In this document: piece after piece, positions 8,163 through 18,318 of the stretch
Layout of the letters: each line of letters begins with the position of its first letter
Numbering within the stretch: position 1 is the stretch's first letter
Assembly (NCBI RefSeq): GCF_020859565.1
Contig: NZ_JAJHUO010000003.1
Span: 356,945 to 420,944, forward strand
Source: Saccharothrix luteola
GTDB taxonomy: Bacteria; Actinomycetota; Actinomycetes; Mycobacteriales; Pseudonocardiaceae
Length of the DNA stretch: 64,000 nucleotides
Direction of reading: 5' to 3'
Position numbers and translations under genes: made by a program
Notes under the pieces: generated by a model
The model's database searches: none
Seen by the model: the letters and a program-made list of their open reading frames with translations, nothing else
Told to the model about the DNA's origin: nothing

Positions 8163-8191
8163 TTTCTGCGGCGGCAACACCGGAGGTGGCG

Positions 8192-8923
8192 ATGGACCTG
8201 ACGGGCAGCCTCGAACTGCTGTGGGGCGACCGTCCCGGCCCTCGCCGCGGCCCCAAGCCCGCGCTCACCCACGACCTCATCGCCCGCACCGGCATCGCGA
8301 TCGCCGACGCCGAAGGGCTCGCTGCCGTCTCCATGCAGCGGGTCGCCGCGGACCTCGGCTTCACCAAGATGTCCCTGTACCGCTACGTGCCCGGCAAAGC
8401 GGAGCTGGTTGCGCTGATGGCGGACCTGGCCATGGGCACGCCACCCGCCGACCTGGGCGGAGGCGACCGGTTCGCCCGGCTGCGCGCGTGGGCGCTGGGG
8501 CTGCTGCCCGGCTTCGTGCGCCACCCGTGGGTCCTGGAGGCCACCACGGGCCCGCGCGTGATCGGCCCGAACGAGCTGGCCTGGATGGAGTCCGCGCTGA
8601 CCGTGCTCGACGGCGCCGGCCTGGGCGGCGCCGAGCGGATGGACGTGCTGGCCGTGCTCGCCGGGCACGTCCGCAACATCGCCCAGCAGGCGGCGACGAC
8701 GCCGGACGGCGACGCGGGCACGCAGTTCGGCGCGATCGTGGCCGAGGTGGTGCGAAAGCGCGGCGACCGGTACCCGGCGGTGACGGCGGCGTTGGCGGAG
8801 GCGGCAGGTGGAGGCGAGGACGAGGCCCTCGGCTTCGGCCTCGACCTCATCCTCGACGGCCTCCGCGCCCGGATCGGCGACGCCGGGCCGATCCGATCCG
8901 ACACTGATCCAACACAGTCCTGA
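8192..8923 (+). CDS. TetR-family transcriptional regulator
   Basis: 243 residues. The N-terminal helix-turn-helix reads A-L-T-H-D-L-I-A-R-T-G-I-A-I-A-D, then V-S-M-Q-R-V-A-A-D-L-G-F-T-K-M-S-L-Y-R-Y-V-P-G-K-A-E-L, the hallmark Y-R-Y/H-V segment at about residues 58-75. The C-terminal ligand domain resembles the TetR_C class. ATG 8192 is preceded by GGAGG at a seven-base spacing; a GTG further upstream at 8144 lies inside the operator palindrome and is unlikely. It is divergent from the FAD monooxygenase and presumably represses it until ligand binds. Confidence 0.9.
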   Translation: MDLTGSLELLWGDRPGPRRGPKPALTHDLIARTGIAIADAEGLAAVSMQRVAADLGFTKMSLYRYVPGKAELVALMADLAMGTPPADLGGGDRFARLRAWALGLLPGFVRHPWVLEATTGPRVIGPNELAWMESALTVLDGAGLGGAERMDVLAVLAGHVRNIAQQAATTPDGDAGTQFGAIVAEVVRKRGDRYPAVTAALAEAAGGGEDEALGFGLDLILDGLRARIGDAGPIRSDTDPTQS

Positions 8924-8949
8924 TACACCCGGCCGCCTAGGCTCTTCCC

Positions 8950-10080
8950 GTGGCGACGACGAGTGGGTGGCGACGGCAGGTCGGCCGGGACGGCGGGCTG
9001 CCGCTGTTCCGCGTGGCCGGCATCCCGGTGCTGCTCGCGCCCTCGTGGTGGCTGGGCTCGGCGGCCATCGTGGTGCTCTACGCGCCGCTGGTCGGCCGCA
9101 TCGCCCCCGGCACGGACGGCCTCGCCGGCGTGCTCCTCGCCGCCACGTTCGCGATCTTCCTCGGCCTCTCCGTGCTCGCGCACGAGCTCGGCCACAGCCT
9201 GGTCGCGCTGCGCCTCGGCCTGCCGGTGCGCCGGCTGCGCCTGTTCCTGCTCGGCGGCGTGTCCGAGGTGATGCGCACCCCGACCCGCCCCGGCCACGAG
9301 GGCGCCATCGCCGCCGCGGGCCCGATCGTCTCCATCATCCTGGCGGGCGCGTTCGCCGTGGCCGCCTCCACGATCCCGCAGCCCGACGCGGTGTGGCTGC
9401 TGATCGCCCAGACCGCGTTCGCCAACGCCGCCGTCGCGGTGTTCAACCTGCTGCCCGGCCTGCCGCTGGACGGCGGCCGGATCCTGCGCGCGGGCGTGTG
9501 GGCCGTCACGGGCCGCCGCGCGACGGGCACGAAGGCCGCCGTGATCGGCGGCGGCGTGGTGGCCGCGCTGCTCGTCGTCTGGGCGGTCTGGGGCGTGCTC
9601 GACGGCGCCGAGGACCGCTGGCTGCGCTTCGGCGTGTGCCTGCTGACCGCGTGGTTCGTGCTGGCCGGCGCGCGCGGCGAGTTCACCGCCGAGCGCCGCA
9701 GCACCTGGCCGGACGGCCTCACGCTGGGCGAACTCGTCCGACCCGTGCTCCAACTGCCCGCCGAGAGCCCGGTGTCGGGCGCGCTCACCGCGTCCGCCGG
9801 CCGGGGCGTGGTCCTGGTCCGCGCGGACGGCGTCGCCGCCGGCCTGCTCGACCGCGAGATGGCGCGTCGCCTGGCCAGCACCTCGCCGCACGCGCCCGCC
9901 GAGCAGGCCGCCGTGCCGATCCGGCCGGAGACCGTGCTGCTGGAGAACGAGACCGGCGCCGAGGTGGTCGAGCGCGTGCACGGCACCGCCGCCTGGGAGT
10001 ACCTGGTCGTCGACCTCGAAGGACGGCCCGCGGGCGTGCTGCGCCGCGAAGACCTCAAGGCCGCGCTGGACCGCCGCTGA
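8950..10080 (+). CDS. M50 site-2-type zinc metalloprotease
   Basis: 376-residue polytopic membrane protein. The zinc-binding H-E-L-G-H is at residues 78-82, and the third ligand lies in N-L-L-P-G-L-P-L-D-G-G-R at residues 166-177, both inside hydrophobic segments. A further C-terminal soluble part of about 125 residues resembles a degenerate CBS pair (R-A-D-G-V-A-A-G-L-L and E-Y-L-V-V-D-L-E-G-R-P-A-G-V-L-R-R). This is the CBS-containing group of site-2 proteases that cut membrane-bound regulators. The partner is unknown. GTG start 8950; its end overlaps the convergent response-regulator gene by 26 bases. Confidence 0.9.
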   Translation: MATTSGWRRQVGRDGGLPLFRVAGIPVLLAPSWWLGSAAIVVLYAPLVGRIAPGTDGLAGVLLAATFAIFLGLSVLAHELGHSLVALRLGLPVRRLRLFLLGGVSEVMRTPTRPGHEGAIAAAGPIVSIILAGAFAVAASTIPQPDAVWLLIAQTAFANAAVAVFNLLPGLPLDGGRILRAGVWAVTGRRATGTKAAVIGGGVVAALLVVWAVWGVLDGAEDRWLRFGVCLLTAWFVLAGARGEFTAERRSTWPDGLTLGELVRPVLQLPAESPVSGALTASAGRGVVLVRADGVAAGLLDREMARRLASTSPHAPAEQAAVPIRPETVLLENETGAEVVERVHGTAAWEYLVVDLEGRPAGVLRREDLKAALDRR

Positions 10081-10732
10081 CCTGGCCGTCCTCGCCCGGA
10101 CCGCCGACCAACCCGGCCTCCTGCGCCAGGATCGCCGCCTGCACCCGCGACCGCAGGTCCAGCTTCGTCAGCACCCGCGACACGTGCGTCTTCACCGTCG
10201 TCTCACCGATGTGCAGCTTTCGCCCGATCTGGTGATTCGACAGCCCTTCGCCGAGGCAGTGCAGCACCTCCACCTCACGCTCGGTCAACGCGTCCAGCGC
10301 GGCCGGGCGCGCTCGCGGCGCGGCGGAGGCGAACTCCCGCATCACCCGCCGCGTCACGCTCGGCGCCAGCACGCCGTCACCGGCCGCGACCTGCCGCACC
10401 GCGTCCACCAGTGCGGACGCCTCCACCGACTTGAGCAGGAACCCCGCCGCGCCCGCCCGCAGCGCGCCGCGCACGTACTCGTCCAGGTCGAAGGTCGTCA
10501 GCACGAGCACGTCGCAGACACCGGCGAGCTGCCGGGTCGCCTCGATGCCGTCCACGCCCGGCATCCGGATGTCCATCAGCACCACGTCGGGTGCGAGCCG
10601 CTTGGCCAGCCGCACGGCCGTCGCGCCGTCCTCGGCCTCGCCGACCACCTCGATGCCGTCCGCGTCGCCGAGGATCATCACCAGCCCGGCCCGGATCGCC
10701 GCGTGGTCGTCGGCCACCACCACCCGGATCAC
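10055..10732 (-). CDS. NarL/LuxR-type response regulator (system 1)
   Basis: 225 residues. The receiver domain has acidic D-D at residues 8-9, phosphoacceptor Asp54 in V-V-L-M-D-I-R-M-P-G, Thr in V-L-T-T-F-D and Lys in F-L-L-K. The C-terminal LuxR HTH has L-T-E-R-E-V-E-V-L and the G-E-T-T-V-K-T-H-V-S-R-V-L-T-K-L recognition helix (about residues 175-200). GTG start 10732 overlaps the stop codon of the sensor kinase gene by four bases, so kinase and regulator form one operon. It is a close paralog of the regulator at 16460; target genes are not evident. Confidence 0.93.
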   Translation of the reverse strand: MIRVVVADDHAAIRAGLVMILGDADGIEVVGEAEDGATAVRLAKRLAPDVVLMDIRMPGVDGIEATRQLAGVCDVLVLTTFDLDEYVRGALRAGAAGFLLKSVEASALVDAVRQVAAGDGVLAPSVTRRVMREFASAAPRARPAALDALTEREVEVLHCLGEGLSNHQIGRKLHIGETTVKTHVSRVLTKLDLRSRVQAAILAQEAGLVGGPGEDGQVSGGPARP

Positions 10733-11853
10733 AGCGGGAACTCCGCCCGCACGACCCAGTCGCCTGCCCCGTCCGGACCCGCGGCGAACACCCCGCCGAC
10801 CAGGTGGGCGCGTTCCGCCATGCTCACCAACCCCGTTCCCGTCCCCGTGCCGCGCGGACCGTCGACCACGTCGTTGCGCACGACCACCACCAACCGCAGG
10901 ACCTGCCGCTCCAGCACCACCGACGTGCGCGCGCCCGGCGCGTGCTTCACCGCGTTGGTCAACGCCTCCTGCACGATCCGGTACGCCGCCACGTCCACGC
11001 CCACCGGCAGCTCGCCCACGTCCGCGCCGCGCAGCTCCACGTCCAGCCCGGCCGCGGCGGCCGACTCGACCAGCCCGCCCACGTCCGCCAGCCGCACCGA
11101 CACCGGCTCGTCCACCGGCTCGTCGGCCCGCAGCACGTCGATCATCGTCCGCATCTCGGCCAACGCGCGCACGCTGTTCTCCCGGACCGACTTCAGCACC
11201 GTGCGCGCGGTCTCCGGGTCGCCCGAGCGCAGCGACAGCACGGCCTCGGACTGGATCGCGATCGCCGACATGTGCCCGGCCACGACGTCGTGCAGGTCGC
11301 GGGCCATCCGGTTGCGCTCGGCGTTCACCGCGGCCCGCCGGTCCAGCTCGGCGATGCGGGCGACCTGCTCGGCGCTCTCCCGGTGCCGCCGCACGTTCGT
11401 CGCCCACCACATCGGCACCACGAGCAGCGAGAACAGCAGCAGCCCGGTGTAGAACGACTGCCGCCAGTCCTCGACCGCCGCGGCCGCGGCCGTGATGCCG
11501 ACCGTCGTCGTCGCCACCACGGCGACGAGCACCCGGTGCAGCCCGCGCGACCCGTGCAGCGTGGCCACGAACAGCACGTCGATGCACACCATCATCACCG
11601 GCATGCTCAGGCCGAAGTGCAGGTCCACCGCCGTGGCCGCGCCCGCCACGCCCAGCGCCACCACGGGCGCCCGGTGGCGGAACACCTGACCGGCGCACGC
11701 CACCGCCAGGATCGCCACGCGCACCCCGAACGGGGTCGACCCGCCCCGCTCGCCCGTCACCTGGTCCAGGCCGAGCCGGTGGATCAGCAGCCCCAGGGCG
11801 AAGAAGGCCACCGCGGTCAGCACGTCGCGGTGTTTCCGGCGGAGCTCCACCAC
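10729..11853 (-). CDS. HisKA_3-type sensor histidine kinase (system 1)
   Basis: 374 residues. The N-terminal about 150 residues form several membrane spans without a large extracellular sensor, so it probably senses the membrane or an intramembrane ligand. The phosphorylated His is in R-M-A-R-D-L-H-D-V-V-A-G-H-M-S (about residue 200). The ATPase domain has Y-R-I-V-Q-E-A-L-T-N-A-V-K-H-A (N box) and the G-T-G-T-G-L-V-S-M-A-E-R (G box). Overlapping four bases with its response regulator. Transcribed divergently from a membrane protein gene at 11959. Confidence 0.93.
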   Translation of the reverse strand: MVELRRKHRDVLTAVAFFALGLLIHRLGLDQVTGERGGSTPFGVRVAILAVACAGQVFRHRAPVVALGVAGAATAVDLHFGLSMPVMMVCIDVLFVATLHGSRGLHRVLVAVVATTTVGITAAAAAVEDWRQSFYTGLLLFSLLVVPMWWATNVRRHRESAEQVARIAELDRRAAVNAERNRMARDLHDVVAGHMSAIAIQSEAVLSLRSGDPETARTVLKSVRENSVRALAEMRTMIDVLRADEPVDEPVSVRLADVGGLVESAAAAGLDVELRGADVGELPVGVDVAAYRIVQEALTNAVKHAPGARTSVVLERQVLRLVVVVRNDVVDGPRGTGTGTGLVSMAERAHLVGGVFAAGPDGAGDWVVRAEFPL

Positions 11854-11954
11854 GCCATCACAGCACAGGGCCAGGCCCGAAGCGTCCTACGAACTGATGA
11901 CCCGGGATCGGTCGGCCCGCCGACGCGCGCAAGATCCGCGAGCGGCAGCATTGA

Positions 11955-13463
<1,509 letters not shown>

Positions 13464-13484
13464 GCGAGGGTCTGACCAGCCGAA

Positions 13485-13513
13485 ACGGCCCCGCACGCGG
13501 GGTGCGGGGCCGT
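13485..13513. terminator. bidirectional hairpin terminator after trmI
   Basis: ACGGCCCCGCAC (13485-13496) and GTGCGGGGCCGT (13502-13513) form a perfect 12-bp stem with a five-base loop. It lies between the convergent trmI and the 13533 gene. There is no U tract, as is usual in actinomycetes. Confidence 0.8.
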
Positions 13514-13532
13514 GGTTGCCGGTCGTGCGCGG

Positions 13533-14330
13533 TCAGTTCTTCGGGCAGGCGACCCAGCCGTCGTCGGTCTTCTTGAACGGCAGCGTGTCGGTGTCGTCCT
13601 TGACGAACTCCTTCATGCTGTCGGGCACGCCGTCGAACTTGACCGAGACGGTGGCCGTGGCCTCCGTGTCGCTCTTCTCCTCGACCTTGTCGACGGTCAG
13701 GTTGACCTTGATGTTCTTCGCCGCTTCCTGGGCCTGCTCGATCTGCTTCTTGAACTCCGGTGGCAGGTCCTTGAGCTCCTTCTCGAGCTCGGCGGCGAAG
13801 GCGCCCGGGTCGGTGGCCTTCTTGATGTCCTCGATCGACTTCTTGCTCTCGTCGCAGGTGAGCGCCGTGAGCTTGTCGAAGTCGCGTGAGTTGACGGCCG
13901 CGACGTAGCTGTCGGCGGCGTCCTTGGCGGTGCCGTTGCCGCCGCCTCCCAGCGTCACGACCAGCGTGACCACGACACCGATCACGACCAGGGCGCCGAC
14001 ACCGCCCAAGATCCACGGCAGGGGGCTCTTCTTCGGCGGGGCGCCGTAGGGATCGCCGAAACCACCCGGTTGGCCGTAACCGGGCTGGTTGAACTGGCCG
14101 GGCGGGCCGTACGGCTGCTGGCCGGGGCCGGGCTGGCCCTGCTGCGGGTAACCGCCGGGTGGCGTGCCGTAGCCGGGCTGCTGCCCACCCTGTGGGAAAC
14201 CCTGGGCAGGCGGCGGGTACCCGCCGGGCTGCTGGCCGTATCCCGGCTGCTGGCCGAATTGGCCTGGTTGCTGGCCAAATTGACCCGGCTGCTGACCGTA
14301 CGGACCCGGCTGCTGCGGCGGGACGGACAT
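13533..14330 (-). CDS. membrane protein with Pro/Gly/Gln-rich cytoplasmic tail
   Basis: 265 residues. The first about 90 are low-complexity repeats of the type [13 protein letters not shown], ending in P-P-K-K-S-P-L-P-W. One membrane span follows (about residues 98-119), then an extracellular domain of 140 residues rich in Lys/Glu/Asp with [12 protein letters not shown] near its start and a Cys pair (A-L-T-C-D-E near residue 147 and V-A-C-P-K-N at the end). The outer domain resembles DUF4878/SnoaL-like lipoprotein folds. ATG 14330 has AGGAG six bases upstream. Its architecture matches the 51019 gene. In M. tuberculosis a lipoprotein gene sits at this position next to mpa. Function unknown. 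Confidence 0.8.
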   Translation of the reverse strand: MSVPPQQPGPYGQQPGQFGQQPGQFGQQPGYGQQPGGYPPPAQGFPQGGQQPGYGTPPGGYPQQGQPGPGQQPYGPPGQFNQPGYGQPGGFGDPYGAPPKKSPLPWILGGVGALVVIGVVVTLVVTLGGGGNGTAKDAADSYVAAVNSRDFDKLTALTCDESKKSIEDIKKATDPGAFAAELEKELKDLPPEFKKQIEQAQEAAKNIKVNLTVDKVEEKSDTEATATVSVKFDGVPDSMKEFVKDDTDTLPFKKTDDGWVACPKN

Positions 14331-14357
14331 CACGTTCTCCTAGAACTTTCCGCTGGT

Positions 14358-14373
14358 GGCAGTGGACACTGCC
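14358..14373. promoter_or_regulatory. 16-bp palindrome in the mpa / 13533 divergent region
   Basis: GGCAGTG-GA-CACTGCC is a perfect inverted repeat with a two-base centre. It lies 28 bases upstream of the 13533 gene's start in a 239-bp divergent intergenic region. A protein operator is the simplest reading. The rest of that region, towards mpa, contains only weak TAnnnT hexamers. Confidence 0.35.
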
Positions 14374-14569
14374 CGGACCACTCACGTGGGACTAGTACTG
14401 GACGCACGGTAGCGGGTGGGAGGTCCCGGCTGACACCGGTATGGAGCAGTTGATCCCGCCGAGCGGGCGGTTTGTGTCATCACACGACGCCCTGGAAGCC
14501 GCTGGGTGGCCGCTTTTGTCGGTGATCGCCGGTACCGTTGTCGTACGAACACGGGAGGAGGGTGCCGAC

Positions 14570-16369
14570 ATGCAGCACGGTCATCCCGGCAGCCAGCCCG
14601 ATGAGGGTGGCGAGCTGAACAAGGGCAACAACTCTGGTGAGCTGACAGCGCAGATCAGGTTCCTGGAGGACGAGATCGCGTTGCTGCGCCGCAAGTTGAC
14701 GGAATCCCCACGACACGTCCGCCTGCTGGAGCAGCGGTTGGCGGAGGCGACGGAGCGCGTCAGCCAACTGACCGAGCGCAACACGAAGCTCATCGACACC
14801 CTTCGAGAAGCGCGGAGCCAGCTGCTCGCGCTGCGTGAGGAAGTGGACCGCCTCGCGCAGCCGCCCAGTGGCTACGGCGTGTTTCTGGCCAGGTTCGACG
14901 ACGGCACGGTGGACGTGTTCACCTCCGGCCGCCGCATGCGGGTCTCGGTCTCGCCCGCGGTCGAGACGCCGTCGCTGGTCCTCGGCCAGTCGGTGCGCCT
15001 GAACGAGGCGTTGACCGTGGTCGAGGGCGGCGACTTCGAGCGAACCGGCGAGGTCTGCACGCTGCGCGAGGTGTTGGCGTCGGAGACCGCCGACAGCTCG
15101 ATCGGCCGTGCCCTGGTCGTCGGCCACGCCGACGAGGAGCGGGTCGTCTGGCTCGCTCAGCCGCTGATGGATTCGCCGCTGAAGGCGGGCGACTCCCTGC
15201 TGGTCGACTCGAAGGCGGGCTTCGCCTACGAGCGCGTGCCGAAGGCCGAGGTCGAGGACCTGGTGCTGGAGGAGGTGCCCGACGTCCGGTACGAGGACAT
15301 CGGTGGCCTCTACCGGCAGATCGAGCAGATCCGCGACGCCGTGGAGCTGCCGTTCCTGCACGCCGACCTGTTCCGCGAGTACAAGCTGCGCCCGCCCAAG
15401 GGCGTGCTGTTGTACGGCCCTCCCGGCTGCGGTAAGACGCTCATCGCGAAAGCGGTGGCGAACTCCCTGGCCAAGCAGGTTCACGCCGCCAGGGGCGAGG
15501 ACCACCGCGAAGCCAAGAGCTACTTCCTCAACATCAAGGGCCCCGAGCTGCTCAACAAGTTCGTGGGCGAGACCGAGCGGCACATCCGGCTGATCTTCCA
15601 GCGCGCGCGGGAGAAGGCCTCCGAGGGCACGCCGGTGATCGTGTTCTTCGACGAGATGGACTCGATCTTCCGCACCCGCGGCAGCGGCGTGTCGTCCGAC
15701 GTCGAGACCACGATCGTGCCCCAGCTCCTCAGCGAGATCGACGGCGTCGAGGGCCTGGAGAACGTGATCGTGATCGGCGCCTCCAACCGCGAGGACATGA
15801 TCGACCCGGCGATCCTGCGGCCGGGCCGGCTCGACGTCAAGATCAAGATCGAGCGTCCGGACGCCGAGGGCGCCAAGGACATCTTCAACAAGTACCTCAC
15901 GCCCGACCTGCCGATCCACGCCGACGACCTCGCCGAGTTCGGCGGCGACCCGGTGGCCTGCATCGACGGCATGGTGCAGCACACGGTCGAGCGGATGTAC
16001 GAGGAGTCCGAGGAGAACCGCTTCCTCGAGGTCACCTACGCCAACGGTGACAAGGAGGTCCTGTACTTCCGGGACTTCAACTCGGGCGCGATGATCCAGA
16101 ACATCGTCGACCGCGCGAAGAAGGCGGCCATCAAGAGCCTGCTGGACACCAAGCAGCCGGGCTTGTCGGTGCGCCACCTGCTGGACGCGATCGTGGACGA
16201 GTTCGCCGAGAACGAGGACCTGCCCAACACGACCAACCCGGACGACTGGGCCAGGATCTCGGGCAAGAAGGGCGAGCGGATCGTATACATCCGCACGCTG
16301 GTGACCGGCAAGAACCAGGAGTCGGGTCGGGCCATCGACACGGCCACGAACACCGGTCAGTACCTGTAA
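14570..16369 (+). CDS. mpa: proteasome-associated AAA+ unfoldase Mpa/ARC
   Basis: 599 residues (mycobacterial Mpa 609). The hexameric ATPase recognises pupylated proteins and threads them into the 20S proteasome. In order: an N-terminal coiled coil (about residues 22-98) that binds Pup; two OB-type subdomains with Y-G-V-F-L and W-L-A-Q-P-L; and the AAA module with Walker A G-P-P-G-C-G-K-T (283-290), the pore loop before F-V-G-E-T-E, and Walker B V-I-V-F-F-D-E (356-362). The protein ends Gly-Gln-Tyr-Leu, the C-terminal proteasome-docking tail. ATG 14570 follows GGGAGGAGGG. It is followed by a terminator rather than running into dop, which lies 8 kb downstream. Confidence 0.97.
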   Translation: MQHGHPGSQPDEGGELNKGNNSGELTAQIRFLEDEIALLRRKLTESPRHVRLLEQRLAEATERVSQLTERNTKLIDTLREARSQLLALREEVDRLAQPPSGYGVFLARFDDGTVDVFTSGRRMRVSVSPAVETPSLVLGQSVRLNEALTVVEGGDFERTGEVCTLREVLASETADSSIGRALVVGHADEERVVWLAQPLMDSPLKAGDSLLVDSKAGFAYERVPKAEVEDLVLEEVPDVRYEDIGGLYRQIEQIRDAVELPFLHADLFREYKLRPPKGVLLYGPPGCGKTLIAKAVANSLAKQVHAARGEDHREAKSYFLNIKGPELLNKFVGETERHIRLIFQRAREKASEGTPVIVFFDEMDSIFRTRGSGVSSDVETTIVPQLLSEIDGVEGLENVIVIGASNREDMIDPAILRPGRLDVKIKIERPDAEGAKDIFNKYLTPDLPIHADDLAEFGGDPVACIDGMVQHTVERMYEESEENRFLEVTYANGDKEVLYFRDFNSGAMIQNIVDRAKKAAIKSLLDTKQPGLSVRHLLDAIVDEFAENEDLPNTTNPDDWARISGKKGERIVYIRTLVTGKNQESGRAIDTATNTGQYL

Positions 16370-16397
16370 GACCGCACTGCCATCCACCAACCCGCCT

Positions 16398-16435
16398 GGA
16401 GAACCCGCTCGGCCACCGCGCCGGGCGGGTTCTCC
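16398..16435 (+). terminator. hairpin terminator after mpa
   Basis: GGAGAACCCGC (16398-16408) pairs perfectly with GCGGGTTCTCC (16425-16435), an 11-bp stem with a 16-base loop, 29 bases after the mpa stop. It can also serve the convergent response-regulator gene. Confidence 0.75.
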
Positions 16436-16459
16436 GCGTTCAGGGCGGTGGCCCGCCGC

Positions 16460-17104
16460 TCACGACTGGGCGGTGACCAGGCCCGATTCGTAGGCGGCGA
16501 TGACGAGCTGTGCCCGGTCGCGGGCCTGGAGCTTCTGCAGCAGGCGGCCGATGTGGGTCTTCACCGTGCCCGCCGACAGGTACAACTCGCCCATGATCTC
16601 GGCGTTGGAGTACCCGCGGGCGATCAACAGCAGCACCTCCTGCTCACGTTCCGTGATCGCGTCGAGGCGAACGGAGCGGCGTTCGGGCGTGCGGGAGAAC
16701 TCGGCGACCAGGCGACGGGTCACCGAGGGTGACAGCAGGGCGTCGCCGGCGGCCACCACGCGGATCGCGGCCAGCAGATCGGCCGGGGGAGTGTCCTTGA
16801 GCAAGAACCCGCTCGCGCCGGCCCGCAACGCCGAGTACACGTACTCGTCCAGGTCGAACGTGGTCAGGATCAGCACCCGGGCCGCGCTGAACGCGCCGAT
16901 CTCGCGGGTGGCCGCGATCCCGTCCACCCCCGGCATCCGGATGTCCATCAGCACCACGTCCGGGGACGTCGACCGCACCACCGACACGGCCTCGGCGCCG
17001 TCGCCCGCCTCGCCGACCACCCGCAGGTCGTCCGCCGAGTCCACGAGCACCCGGAAGCTGCCGCGCAGCAGCGCCTGGTCGTCCACGACCACCACGTCGA
17101 TCAC
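16460..17104 (-). CDS. NarL/LuxR-type response regulator (system 2)
   Basis: 214 residues. Receiver domain with D-D at residues 8-9, phosphoacceptor Asp54 (V-V-L-M-D-I-R-M-P-G-V-D-G), L-T-T-F-D-L-D-E-Y and F-L-L-K. LuxR HTH with I-T-E-R-E-Q-E-V-L-L-L-I and S-A-G-T-V-K-T-H-I-G-R-L-L. The start overlaps the kinase stop by four bases. It is strongly similar to the regulator at 10055 (same phosphorylation-site and signalling-helix wording), implying duplication. The adjacent ABC transporter on the opposite strand is a likely target, because paired palindromes lie in the shared promoter region. Confidence 0.93.
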   Translation of the reverse strand: MIDVVVVDDQALLRGSFRVLVDSADDLRVVGEAGDGAEAVSVVRSTSPDVVLMDIRMPGVDGIAATREIGAFSAARVLILTTFDLDEYVYSALRAGASGFLLKDTPPADLLAAIRVVAAGDALLSPSVTRRLVAEFSRTPERRSVRLDAITEREQEVLLLIARGYSNAEIMGELYLSAGTVKTHIGRLLQKLQARDRAQLVIAAYESGLVTAQS

Positions 17105-18204
17105 GACAGCGGCACCTCGGCGCGCACCGCGAACCCGCCGCCGGCCAGCGGACCGGCCGAGAACGTCCCGTCGTAGACCGCCACCCGTTCCCGCATCCCG
17201 ATCAACCCGTGTCCCCCTCCACCACCGGCCAACACCCGTTCACCCGGTCCGTCGTCGACCACGCGGACCTCGACCGAAGCATCCCCGACGACGATCGACA
17301 CCTCGCAGGAGGCCGGCGCCGCGTGCTTGACCACGTTGGTGACGGACTCCTGCACGATCCGGTACACGGTCAGCCCCAGCCCGTCGGGCAGCGAGCCGGC
17401 CACCGACAGTGACACGTTCACCCCGGCGAGGGACGCCCGCGTCACCAGTTCGGGCAAGTCGTCCAGGCCCGGCATCGGCGCCAGGTCGGCCTCCGAGTCC
17501 TCCGATCGCAGCACGCCCAGCAGCCGCCGCATCTCGACCAGGGTGCCGCGCGAGGCCTTCTCGATGATCTGGAGCGCCTCCCGGGCCTCCTCGGGCTGCG
17601 ACGGCGCGACGTGCGCCGCGACACCGGCCTTGACCGTGATCAGGCTCAGGCTGTGGGCGACGACGTCGTGCAGCTCGCGGGCGATGCGCAGGCGTTCCTC
17701 GGCGACGGCCTTGGACGACGCCTCGGCGGCCTGGCGCGCCTCGTAGGACCGGCGGATCCGCGTGGTGCGCCCCAACGCCCACGCGGCGCACACCACCAGG
17801 GTGAGGAAGATCGACAGCCCGGCGGACTCCGGCCACGCCTCGCCGATGAACACCGCCACCCACGCCGAGCCGAGCGTGGCGGCCAGCGCGCCCACGGCCA
17901 CCCGTGACGAGCAGGCCGCGGCCACCATGTAGATCGCGAACGCCGTGGCGCTGTAGGGCTCCAGCGTGATGTGGGCGATGGTGGCGACGTTCTGCGCCGC
18001 GAGCACGATGCCGAGCACGAGCAGCGGCCGTTTGCGGCGCAGCGCCAAGGGCGCCCCGACCAGGACCGCCACCGGGTAGCCCAGCCACGCCGGCACGTCG
18101 GACATCCGGGCGAAGTCCAGGTACACCATGACCAGCACCGCGGCGGCGGCCACGTCCAGCGCGTACAGGTAGGCGGTGGGCAGCAACCGCAGGACTCGCG
18201 ACAT
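17101..18204 (-). CDS. HisKA_3-type sensor histidine kinase (system 2)
   Basis: 367 residues. Five or six membrane spans occupy the first about 150 residues with only short loops, the intramembrane-sensing type. The phosphoacceptor His is in R-I-A-R-E-L-H-D-V-V-A-H-S-L-S (about residue 180). N box: Y-R-I-V-Q-E-S-V-T-N-V-V-K-H-A; G box: G-G-H-G-L-I-G-M-R-E-R. Kinase, response regulator and a divergent ABC-2 exporter form the arrangement typical of drug or peptide detoxification modules in actinomycetes. ATG 18204 chosen; a GTG directly precedes it. Confidence 0.93.
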   Translation of the reverse strand: MSRVLRLLPTAYLYALDVAAAAVLVMVYLDFARMSDVPAWLGYPVAVLVGAPLALRRKRPLLVLGIVLAAQNVATIAHITLEPYSATAFAIYMVAAACSSRVAVGALAATLGSAWVAVFIGEAWPESAGLSIFLTLVVCAAWALGRTTRIRRSYEARQAAEASSKAVAEERLRIARELHDVVAHSLSLITVKAGVAAHVAPSQPEEAREALQIIEKASRGTLVEMRRLLGVLRSEDSEADLAPMPGLDDLPELVTRASLAGVNVSLSVAGSLPDGLGLTVYRIVQESVTNVVKHAAPASCEVSIVVGDASVEVRVVDDGPGERVLAGGGGGHGLIGMRERVAVYDGTFSAGPLAGGGFAVRAEVPLS

Positions 18205-18241
18205 CACGAACGGCACGGTAACCGGCGTGACCGCCGCCGGC

Positions 18242-18287
18242 GTCGGACCACGGTCCGACCTCGGATCGAAGACCTCGGTCCGATCCG
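18242..18287. promoter_or_regulatory. paired palindromes between kinase and ABC transporter genes
   Basis: GTCGGACC-AC-GGTCCGAC (18242-18259) is a perfect inverted repeat. A second symmetry follows, CGGATCG (18262-18268) with CGATCCG (18281-18287), and the half-site GGTCCGA recurs at 18278-18284. This clustered GGTCCGA-type site in a 114-bp divergent region is a strong candidate for the neighbouring response regulator. Confidence 0.55.
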
Positions 18288-18318
18288 CCCCCGCCCTCGC
18301 CCCGGCACGCTCCTCCCC

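Noticed and set aside
8144..8191. Upstream GTG start for the TetR gene
   Set aside because: It lies in the operator palindrome; ATG 8192 has GGAGG at seven bases.
14480..16390. 636-residue antisense frame to mpa
   Set aside because: The plus strand encodes every Mpa motif; the antisense translation has none.
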